A DNA stretch of 64,000 nucleotides, taken from contig CAMARR010000006.1 of the NCBI GenBank assembly GCA_945860915.1, positions 62,001-126,000 on the forward strand, in the 5' to 3' direction. This stretch comes from Candidatus Kuenenia stuttgartensis. GTDB lineage: Bacteria; Planctomycetota; GCA-002687715; CAIWVZ01. Position numbers and translations under genes: made by a program. Position 1 is the first letter of the stretch, and every line of letters starts with the position of its first letter. The notes below the pieces were generated by a model, which did not search any database, was not told where the DNA came from, and saw only the letters and a program-made list of their open reading frames with translations. Positions 17,049 to 24,256 of the stretch are shown here, one piece after another.

Positions 17049-17858
17049 TCAGCCAATTGTAATCTGGCCGAACGGCGAGAGTTCGGCGGGATAGTCCACC
17101 GACATGAGGCAAAGGCCGTGTGGCGGCACCGTGTATCCGGCGTCGGCTCGGGCCTTCCCGCCCAAAACCTCGGTGAATGTAGTAACTGGGCGGCGACAAA
17201 GGCCCACCTCAATGAGGGTGCCGGTGATGATCCGAACCATGTTATAGAGGAATCCGGTGCCGTGCAGTTCGATTTCGATGCGAGGGGCCTGGCCAAGGAC
17301 CGTGGCTCGAAGGATGGTCCTGACGCAGTTTCTGCGCCGCGCCGCCTCCTTCGCAAAGGCGCGGAAATCATGCGTCCCAACCAAGGTCGCGGCCGCTACC
17401 TGCATCGCGCTGACATCAAGCGCCTGCGGAAAATGATACTCACGATGTCGCTCAAGCGGACGTCTCGCGGGAGCGTTGAGGATCGTATAGCGGTAGGTCT
17501 TGGAAACAGCTGAGAATCGTGCGTGAAACGCGGAAGGAACCTCCGCCACCTCGAGGATTGAAATGTCCCGAGGCAAGACCGCATTCATCCCAAGGCGCAG
17601 TTTCCGTGGCGTGAGGTTGCTCGTAGTTGCAAATGACGCCACCTGCCCGAGAGCATGCACGCCGGCGTCTGTTCGACCTGAGCCGACAATCGCAATGCGT
17701 TCGCGCAGTATGGCGAAAAGCGCGTCTTCGACGACGGGTTGAATTGCGAGTCCGTTGCGTTGGGTCTCCCACCCGCAATATGCCGTGCCGTCATACGAGA
17801 TCGTCAGTCGGATCGTACGAACCGACGGCGAAGATGCGCCGGACGGCTCGTCGGTCAT
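17049..17858 (-). CDS. truA: tRNA pseudouridine(38-40) synthase TruA
   Basis: Makes pseudouridine in the anticodon stem-loop of many tRNAs. The catalytic aspartate is D64 in SGRTDAGVHALGQ. The N-terminal RLTISYDGTAYCGWETQ and C-terminal GTGFLYNMVRIITGTLIEVG are diagnostic. Length 269 residues is normal. It overlaps the pentapeptide-protein stop by 4 bp (ATGA). Confidence 0.96.
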   Translation of the reverse strand: MTDEPSGASSPSVRTIRLTISYDGTAYCGWETQRNGLAIQPVVEDALFAILRERIAIVGSGRTDAGVHALGQVASFATTSNLTPRKLRLGMNAVLPRDISILEVAEVPSAFHARFSAVSKTYRYTILNAPARRPLERHREYHFPQALDVSAMQVAAATLVGTHDFRAFAKEAARRRNCVRTILRATVLGQAPRIEIELHGTGFLYNMVRIITGTLIEVGLCRRPVTTFTEVLGGKARADAGYTVPPHGLCLMSVDYPAELSPFGQITIG

Positions 17859-18562
17859 CCCTGCACCGCGCGCGGCAATTTGGCACCGCGCGTCACGGAG
17901 CCATGCAAGTCGGTACTCGAGACACGGGTACCGCTGAAGTCGGCCTCGGAGAAATCACACTTCACAAAACGCGTGCCCTCGATAATGGCGCCCACAAATG
18001 TCGTTCGGCCTGCCTCGACTCCCGCCCACGACGATTCAGTCAGATCCGCGTCCGAGAAGTCCGCCCCGATGGCGCGCGCTCTTTCCAACTGAGCTCCGGT
18101 CAGGATCGCACCATGAAATAACGCGCGTTCAATGTGCGCTTCGGTGAGCTTGACTTTTGTGAGGTCCGCATCGGCAAAGTTTGCCCCTGGAAGTGTTGCC
18201 TTCTCGAAACTCGATGCCTCAAGGGTCGCTCCCTCGAAAGACGCGCCTGGGAGGCTTGCGGCGTCGAGCATGGCTTCCTTGAGAAATGCGTGGGCAAACG
18301 ACACGCCCGAGCCGCGCACCCGGCGCAAGTCGGTGCGCTCAAGGACGCAGAGATCGAAGGACGCGGCGTCGATCACGGCGCCCTCGAGCCGGCTGCGTGT
18401 CAGGTCCGCGCGGACGAACAGTGCCCCTGTCAGATTGGACTGCGAAAGGTCCACCCCCTTGAGTTCCATGCCGCGGAGGTCGGCCGCCTGAAGATCTGCG
18501 CCCACGAGCGAGCGCCCCTCGGCGATCGCGAATTCGACATCAAGACGGGTCAGTGAAGTCAT
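17855..18562 (-). CDS. Pentapeptide-repeat protein
   Basis: About 235 residues made almost wholly of A(D/N)LxX-type pentapeptides, for example LVGADLQAADLRGM, GANFADADLTKVK and GADFSDADLTESS, which predict one right-handed quadrilateral beta-helix. No enzyme domain, signal peptide or membrane segment is seen. Some such proteins mimic DNA and protect gyrase; most have no known role, and I cannot assign one. The ATG at 18562 overlaps the upstream stop as ATGA; a GTG at 18583 would add seven residues. Coupling on both sides to the TIGR02757 gene and truA suggests a constitutive operon member. Confidence 0.85.
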   Translation of the reverse strand: MTSLTRLDVEFAIAEGRSLVGADLQAADLRGMELKGVDLSQSNLTGALFVRADLTRSRLEGAVIDAASFDLCVLERTDLRRVRGSGVSFAHAFLKEAMLDAASLPGASFEGATLEASSFEKATLPGANFADADLTKVKLTEAHIERALFHGAILTGAQLERARAIGADFSDADLTESSWAGVEAGRTTFVGAIIEGTRFVKCDFSEADFSGTRVSSTDLHGSVTRGAKLPRAVQG

Positions 18563-19443
18563 GGGCGTTTCGGAAGGCGACACCAGGCTTCAATCGGACA
18601 AACTGAGCAGATGGAAGGCACTCGCCTTTTCTGACATTCGCCATGAATCCCGAGGTGGCACAGGGCGAAGTCGTAACGCAAAGGATCCGTCGGATCGAGG
18701 GCCTTGAGTGCTTCGGTTACTTCTAAGGCCATTGTGAGGTCAGCAGTCCGACGACGACTCATGCCAAGAACCCGCCCATGGAACGCCACATGGACGTCTA
18801 GCGGCACGATAAGCCGGGCGGGGTCAAAGCCCGTCCACCATCCGAGGTCCACTCCGTCGGCCGGGCGCACCATCCAGCGTAGAAATAGGTTCATTCGCTT
18901 CATAGCCCCCCCACGAGAGGGGTGCGACACGAGAAATCGAAACCCACGGCGTCGCGCCGCGACTCCCGCCTCCGTGGCGAGTCGATCGGCAAACTGCGCC
19001 ATAGCGACCAAATAGTTGGGCTCCGAGGGGACGTCCGCGTTTCGAAACGCAACCTCGATCGAACCTAGATCCCGGATTAGCCGACCCAGTGCAATGAGCA
19101 GGGCCGCGACGTCCTCCTCACCCGCCCATCGGTGGCGAAATCCCCGTAGGACTCGTTTGATATCGCCCGGGCGTCCTATGACTGCATCGAATGGCCGTGG
19201 GCCCAGTCGTTCGAGAAGCTCTGCGATGGAGGCCATGATTGCCTTCACATTTCCGAAGGCCAGGCTACTCGCGAGGAACGCCACGAGCTCCGTCGATTGG
19301 CGTTCTGCCGCATGCGCAAACACAACAGGGTCACTGCCAAGCCGATTCGCCCCGATGCGCCCCCTAAGGCCCTCCAATTCACGCCTGAGTCCCGGGTCGG
19401 GCCGAAATTCTCTGCTCGAGGGTGCCATGGCACCATTGTCCAT
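18559..19443 (-). CDS. TIGR02757 (DUF2400) family protein
   Basis: A 294-residue member of a widespread family of unknown function related to helix-hairpin-helix glycosylases. Family hallmarks are KRMNLFLRWMVRP, DLGWWTGFDP, LIVPLDVHV and a C-terminal cysteine set CX8CX2CX5C (C270, C279, C282, C288), which looks like a 4Fe-4S or zinc site as in EndoIII-type glycosylases. A DNA-repair or nucleic-acid role is therefore an inference only. It is the first gene of the minus-strand operon and is divergent from the thermonuclease gene, with 64 bp between. Confidence 0.85.
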   Translation of the reverse strand: MDNGAMAPSSREFRPDPGLRRELEGLRGRIGANRLGSDPVVFAHAAERQSTELVAFLASSLAFGNVKAIMASIAELLERLGPRPFDAVIGRPGDIKRVLRGFRHRWAGEEDVAALLIALGRLIRDLGSIEVAFRNADVPSEPNYLVAMAQFADRLATEAGVAARRRGFRFLVSHPSRGGAMKRMNLFLRWMVRPADGVDLGWWTGFDPARLIVPLDVHVAFHGRVLGMSRRRTADLTMALEVTEALKALDPTDPLRYDFALCHLGIHGECQKRRVPSICSVCPIEAWCRLPKRP

Positions 19444-19507
19444 GAATTTCAGATTCGCTGAACGCGGAAGTTGGCATCACTCTGCGCGGGATCGTAAGAA
19501 ACAGTGC

Positions 19508-20665
19508 ATGACACGCTCGCGATTTCCAATTGCCGTCCTCTTTACCCTCCTCGCCCTGTCTTCTGGACTCTTCGCGCAGATCGCGCCCCCAAAGGACGCC
19601 AAGGCGACAACTCGTCCACGGACGTCCGCAGCGACGGTCGAAGTGCCGAGATTCCCGTGGACCCTCGTCGCGCCGAGTGAGCCATGCCCCTCCCACGTCA
19701 CCGTTTCACAGCCCGTCGCAGCCGAGCTCATCCATCCACCGGGCAAGTGTTCGATTGACCGCGTTACAGACGGCGATACGGTGCGCCTCGGCCCGACCAA
19801 GGAGTCCGTCCGACTCCTCGGACTCGACACCGAGGAGTGCTTCAAAGGCAAGGCTCTCGAATCACCAGACCGCGCGAAGATGATCGCCGACTTCAGCGGT
19901 TGGAAGAAAACTCAGCTCGAAGGGAAAAGCCTTACGCATCCTCCAAAGTACAACACCCCGATGGGCGAAGCCGCGAAGCATGCGCTAGATCAGATCGTCG
20001 CGGGCGCCGAAGAAGCACGGGTCGAATACGACGACCAAACTCGAAAAATTGACGCTTTCGGTCGCATTCTAGGCCATGTCTTGGTCCGCAAGGGTTCCAC
20101 ATGGATTCATGTCAACATTGAAATTATAAGACAAGGTCTTTCGCCCTACTTCATCAAATACGGAAGATGCGCCCGCTATGACGCCGCCTACGAAGCCGCC
20201 CAGAAGGAGGCGCAAACAGCAAAGCGAGGAATATGGTCAGAGAAGCCCGTCTATGGCTGCTATGACGACTATGGCACTCGCCTAGCGTGGTGGGCCGAAC
20301 GCGCGCGTGATCTGGCTGAAGCACACATGCTCCGAAAAACCCGCAAGGACTTGGTGATTCTCGGTGAATCCGCCGAAGGCGAACGACTTGCCCAGCTTGA
20401 GGGAAAGCGCATCACCGTGTTTGGCTCGGAATCCTCCGAGAGGTCGGCCGGCGAACTCGTGCTATTCGGTCTCGCGCATCTCAAAGGTATCGACTTTATG
20501 GTGGTCGGGTCCAAGGAGCAGATTTTGGCGATCGAGCTTCGCAAAAACGAAGGCAATCTTGTCTACGTGACGGGGACCGTCTCGATGTTCAAGGGACAAC
20601 CTCAGTTCAAGATCACACCCGAAACACCCGTCACCGTCTCGCGCCGCCCACCTGCAGCTCCGTAA
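19508..20665 (+). CDS. Exported thermonuclease (SNase-like) with C-terminal extension
   Basis: Secreted or periplasmic staphylococcal-nuclease-type phosphodiesterase. The ATG at 19508 gives a clear signal peptide (residues 1-24, ending GLFAQ); the longer in-frame extension upstream overlaps the opposite gene and is a shadow. The SNase core runs about residues 78-235. Catalytic residues look intact: VTDGDTVRLG (D88, D90), VRLLGLDTEE (R102, E109) and FGRILGHVL (R186). After about residue 270 comes a C-terminal domain with LEGKRITVFG and LVYVTGTVSMFKGQPQFKI that looks like an OB fold. Total 385 residues is much longer than plain SNase. Confidence 0.85.
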   Translation: MTRSRFPIAVLFTLLALSSGLFAQIAPPKDAKATTRPRTSAATVEVPRFPWTLVAPSEPCPSHVTVSQPVAAELIHPPGKCSIDRVTDGDTVRLGPTKESVRLLGLDTEECFKGKALESPDRAKMIADFSGWKKTQLEGKSLTHPPKYNTPMGEAAKHALDQIVAGAEEARVEYDDQTRKIDAFGRILGHVLVRKGSTWIHVNIEIIRQGLSPYFIKYGRCARYDAAYEAAQKEAQTAKRGIWSEKPVYGCYDDYGTRLAWWAERARDLAEAHMLRKTRKDLVILGESAEGERLAQLEGKRITVFGSESSERSAGELVLFGLAHLKGIDFMVVGSKEQILAIELRKNEGNLVYVTGTVSMFKGQPQFKITPETPVTVSRRPPAAP

Positions 20666-20677
20666 TCTCACTTCCTC

Positions 20678-22777
20678 GTGATTCGACACCTCTCCAAACT
20701 TGAACGGCAGATCGCGAAGTTCGTTCGCGATCGTGAAGAAGTGGTGTTCTTTGCGCTCTGTGCGCTCGTCGGCGTTGCCGGCGCCGTCCTCGGCGAGCTC
20801 TTCAAGATCAGTGTCGACCTCATGCGCATGATGCTCGCCCCGGGCAGTAACGTGCTGACTGCATTTGAGCAGCTCTCACCCTGGGCGCGTGTCGCCGTTC
20901 CCGCGGTTGGTGCTCTTTGTGCGGGTTGGCTGTTGACGCACCTACCAGGCGCAACGAGTGCTTCTGGAGGCGTTCCCGAAGTCATGGAGATCGTGCTGCT
21001 GGGACGCAAGTCCCTGCGCTTCCGCCCGGTGCTTAACAAGTGCGCTGCTGCTCTGTGCGCTATCGGGAGCGGATGTTCTCTTGGTCGTGAAGGACCGATC
21101 ATCCAGCTCGCTACGGCAACGGCGGCTCGATTCGGACGTATTCTCCCGCTCTCGGAGGAGTCTTGGCGACTTCTCACCGCGGGAGGCGTCGCGGCGGGTG
21201 TTGCCGCAGCCTACCGCACACCGTTGGCAGCCACGCTGTTCGTCGTCGAGATCATCATCGGTCGACTGAGCGTTCGGGTTCTCGGCGCCGCGGCAACTTC
21301 TGCCTTTGTTGCCGTCATCACGCGCGACATCGTCTTTGGCACCGATGAAGCCCTTTACGCGGCCGGTTCACTCGAACCATTCCGGATCCGCAGCATCGGC
21401 GAGATTCTCGGTTGGGGCGCACTCGGAGTCGTGACGGGCGTCGTTGCGGTTCTCTTTCAATTGGCACTCGCAGGAGGGACTTGGACTTTTTCCAAGATCA
21501 AGCTGCCTGTTCCTGCGCGAGCCCTCCTCGGTGGTCTCATTGTGGGATGCATCGGCCTATTCTGGCCAGAGATATTCGGAAACGGTTACGAGGCATCGCG
21601 CACGATGGCTTTGGGCTCCACGCCATTCCCTCTCGGATTCCACGACGGCTGGTCGATGGCCGGGACACTAGGAGCCTTGGTCGTCCTGAAGATCGTCGCA
21701 ACCTCGGGATCGGTCGCTGCCGGTCTTCCTGGCGGCATATTTACTCCGACGCTCTTCGTCGGAGCGGCAACGGGACTACTAGCCGGCGAAGGGGTGCGAG
21801 CACTCGCACCGTATGCGACTGGGCCGGCCGCAGACTGGGCCCTTTTCGGAATGGCTGGAGCCCTCGCAGGCACCATGCACGCCCCCCTCCTTTCCACCGT
21901 GATGCTGGTGGAACTGTGTGACGACCACCACCGTCTTCCGGCGTTGCTCGCTGTGAGTCTGGTGGCGTACGCCACGGCACGAGCGTTGCGCTCCGAGTCC
22001 ATTTACACGCGTGAGTTGCGAAGAAAAGGTGTGGAGACCGAAGGGAGCGTTGAAGCTCGTCTTCTCAGCTCGCTTCGCGTCGGCGACCTGATGCGCCCCG
22101 ACGTGCAACCCATCTCGAGAACACTCTCGTTCTCGGACGTCAGTGCCTTGTTCGCGACCACGCGCGCACTTTTCCTCTACGTGGCAGATGAGTCCGGACG
22201 CCTTCTCGGTGCTATCGATATTCATGACGTGAAGAATGCCGAAGCAACTCCGGAAGCGAATCTGCTCGTCATCGCGGCAGACCTCGCACGGCCGATCCCG
22301 ATGGCTTACCCCGATGAGCGGATCGTTGATGTCAATCGTCGACTTTGGCTTCAAGACGTCGGACACCTTCCTGTTGTTCAATCGTCCGAGAATCCGGTGT
22401 GGGTCGGGCTTTTGACCCGCCGCGATGTTCTCGGCGCAGTGGACCGCGAGATCCTCCGCAGGAATCTCTTCGTGGCGCCGGTTCATCAGGCCGGCGAGGC
22501 GCGCCCGGATTGGTTCGAGCTTCCGCGTGGCGGGCGAATGGAAACAGTCAAGGTGCCGCGTGCGTTGGTCGGCAAGTCACTGGCTGATGCGGGACTCGGC
22601 CGTCAATACAACGTCATGGTGCTCGCCATTGCGCGCCCCGGCCCCTACGGCGCAATCGAGCGCCACCTCGCAACTCCCGATTGGATCCTCGACGAAGGTG
22701 ACCAAATTGTCATCCTTGGGCCGGAGTCGGCTGTCACCTCGTTGTTGACGGGGCTCCTCCCGGAGCGGACAGGCTGA
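20678..22777 (+). CDS. ClC-type chloride channel/antiporter with CBS and TrkA-C domains
   Basis: Integral membrane anion channel or Cl/H antiporter. The family motifs are GSGCSLGREGP (130-140, gating glutamate E138), YRTPLAATLFVVE and GLPGGIFTPTLFVGAATG. About ten membrane helices cover residues 22-440. A CBS pair follows (about 470-605, with VGDLMRPDVQPI and VGLLTRRDVLG), then a TrkA-C/RCK-C-like domain (about 620-699), suggesting nucleotide control. The GTG start at 20678 lies 12 bp after the nuclease stop. Substrate and transport mode cannot be read from sequence. Confidence 0.92.
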   Translation: MIRHLSKLERQIAKFVRDREEVVFFALCALVGVAGAVLGELFKISVDLMRMMLAPGSNVLTAFEQLSPWARVAVPAVGALCAGWLLTHLPGATSASGGVPEVMEIVLLGRKSLRFRPVLNKCAAALCAIGSGCSLGREGPIIQLATATAARFGRILPLSEESWRLLTAGGVAAGVAAAYRTPLAATLFVVEIIIGRLSVRVLGAAATSAFVAVITRDIVFGTDEALYAAGSLEPFRIRSIGEILGWGALGVVTGVVAVLFQLALAGGTWTFSKIKLPVPARALLGGLIVGCIGLFWPEIFGNGYEASRTMALGSTPFPLGFHDGWSMAGTLGALVVLKIVATSGSVAAGLPGGIFTPTLFVGAATGLLAGEGVRALAPYATGPAADWALFGMAGALAGTMHAPLLSTVMLVELCDDHHRLPALLAVSLVAYATARALRSESIYTRELRRKGVETEGSVEARLLSSLRVGDLMRPDVQPISRTLSFSDVSALFATTRALFLYVADESGRLLGAIDIHDVKNAEATPEANLLVIAADLARPIPMAYPDERIVDVNRRLWLQDVGHLPVVQSSENPVWVGLLTRRDVLGAVDREILRRNLFVAPVHQAGEARPDWFELPRGGRMETVKVPRALVGKSLADAGLGRQYNVMVLAIARPGPYGAIERHLATPDWILDEGDQIVILGPESAVTSLLTGLLPERTG

Positions 22778-24084
22778 TGCCAGGTTGGCCGACGCTTTGC
22801 CTTGCCGCCCTTGCCATGGCGTTGGAGATTCGAGACGGACTCGGAGCGCCGCTCGCGTTCATCGCCTTGGCCGTCGCGATGTGTGCCGCGCTAAGCGACG
22901 TTGTGCGCTTTCGGATCGACAGAGAAATGGGCCCCATCGGGCCAGCCCTAGTCCTGCTCGCCTTCGGATTGGCTCCCCTCTTGCACCGCTCGTTGTCAGA
23001 ACACGCCACGGCTTTCGGCGCCGAGATGCCGTGGCCTGTGAGGCTACTGCCCCTTGTGACTGCATTCGTCGCACTCGCCGTGATAGCGGCGAAAGTACGC
23101 CCATGGGTTCTTGTCGCTGTGGCGAGCGTCGCCTTCGCGTCGCTCGGACTTGCTGCGATTCACGCCGTACCGATTCCACACATCGATGTGTGGTGGTCGC
23201 AGAACGCAGGTATCGACGCGTTTCTTCAAGGTGCCAATCCCTACGCGACTTCGTTTCCAGACCTCTACAACGACCCAAGCGGATACGCCCTGGGGATCGT
23301 TCGCAATGGCGTCGTTCATCTTGGCTACCCGTATCCACCCGTCACGTTGCTGTTAGATGCCCCATTTCGCGCTTGGTTTGGTGACATCAGGTTCGGTCAC
23401 GTACTAGCGACGCTCATCACCGCATTTCTCATAGCGGGTCGCAGGCCGACGCTCGCCACCGCGCTGCCGGCTGCGATGTTTCTGATGATTCCGCGCCAAG
23501 CGTTTGCGATTGAATCGGCATGGATGGACCCCTGGGTCGCGTGCCTCGGTGTAGCCGCACTACGCTCCATTCCGCTCGGGATTCTCCCGTTCGGCATCCT
23601 CACCGGCCTCTTCATGGCCTCAAAGCCGTCGATGCTTGCGATCGCACCAGCCTTTCTGCTCGTAGGGCTCGGGTGGCGCAAGATCTGCCAATCCGCGATC
23701 GTCGCGGGCGTAGCCGCCGCATGTATGGTCCTTCCGTTTCGCGGAGCAAACCCAACCGCGTTCGACCAATCCACATGGCGCGTCGTATCCGCGATGCCGA
23801 CTCATCCGCTCTCGCTAAGCCTGCCTGGCTGGCTGATCGCACATCGGGGAATCGACATAGGCGCGCTCCCGGGATTCTTGGCGCCTTGGGTTGTTTTTTT
23901 TATAGCGATCTGGAAGCGGCTTCGCGGTCAGCTCGGAACGAGCATCGTGATCGCTACGGGACTGCTCACGTTCTTCGCACTTAACAAATTCGCGTGGTGC
24001 AACTACTACCTGACGGTCGCGGCGTTCATTGCGTTCTCAATGGCGTGCCGCAACGAAAGCAGGCCGTCTCGCATCTCTGCGTGA
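22777..24084 (+). CDS. Polytopic membrane protein, GT-C glycosyltransferase-like
   Basis: A 435-residue protein with about ten hydrophobic helices. After the fourth, a loop reads IPHIDVWWSQNAGIDAFL then GANPY (about 131-153), and YPYPPVTLLLDAP follows; this acidic D-x-W plus L..G.NPY arrangement is typical of GT-C enzymes (GT87/DUF2029 type) that transfer sugars from lipid carriers. The ATG overlaps the ClC stop (TGATG), so translation is coupled. No nearby polysaccharide cluster indicates the substrate. It could also be a non-enzymatic relative. Confidence 0.6.
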   Translation: MPGWPTLCLAALAMALEIRDGLGAPLAFIALAVAMCAALSDVVRFRIDREMGPIGPALVLLAFGLAPLLHRSLSEHATAFGAEMPWPVRLLPLVTAFVALAVIAAKVRPWVLVAVASVAFASLGLAAIHAVPIPHIDVWWSQNAGIDAFLQGANPYATSFPDLYNDPSGYALGIVRNGVVHLGYPYPPVTLLLDAPFRAWFGDIRFGHVLATLITAFLIAGRRPTLATALPAAMFLMIPRQAFAIESAWMDPWVACLGVAALRSIPLGILPFGILTGLFMASKPSMLAIAPAFLLVGLGWRKICQSAIVAGVAAACMVLPFRGANPTAFDQSTWRVVSAMPTHPLSLSLPGWLIAHRGIDIGALPGFLAPWVVFFIAIWKRLRGQLGTSIVIATGLLTFFALNKFAWCNYYLTVAAFIAFSMACRNESRPSRISA

Positions 24085-24090
24085 CGGCCT
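24061..24090. terminator. Bidirectional hairpin between the membrane-protein gene and tRNA-Val
   Basis: AGGCCGTC and GACGGCCT form an 8-bp stem, then one T-T mismatch, a 4-bp CGCA/TGCG stem and a TCTC loop. It spans the stop codon of the plus-strand gene and lies 7 bp past the 3' end of the minus-strand tRNA-Val, where GCTTTCGTT follows. It probably terminates the tRNA transcript and perhaps both. Confidence 0.7.
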
Positions 24091-24096
24091 GTCCGA

Positions 24097-24170
24097 TGGG
24101 CGCTACTGGACTCGAACCAGTGACCTCGGTGGTGTGAACACCGCGCTCTAACCAGCTGAGCTAAGCGCCC
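24097..24170 (-). tRNA. tRNA-Val (anticodon CAC)
   Basis: A full cloverleaf reads on the minus strand. The acceptor stem is GGGCGCT/AGCGCCC, the D stem GCTC/GAGC, the anticodon stem CGGTG/CACCG with loop TTCACAC (anticodon CAC, codon GTG), and the T stem ACTGG/CCAGT with loop TTCGAGT. The discriminator base is A. The CCA end is not encoded. Confidence 0.96.
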
Positions 24171-24256
24171 GAGGGATGGAGGTTCTAGCCTTGCGCGTCG
24201 CGGGCATCAACCCTCAGAGGGGGAAGTAGCCTCCCCGCCTCAGAGGATCGACCGAA

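Noticed and set aside
19016-20665. Longer form of the thermonuclease starting at 19016
   Set aside because: The first 164 residues are antisense to the TIGR02757 gene, and the signal peptide starts at 19508.
24212-24246. Direct repeat CCTCAGAGG twice, 26 bp apart, near tRNA-Val
   Set aside because: Considered as an attachment site remnant, but the repeat is short and no integrase or duplicated tRNA end is present.
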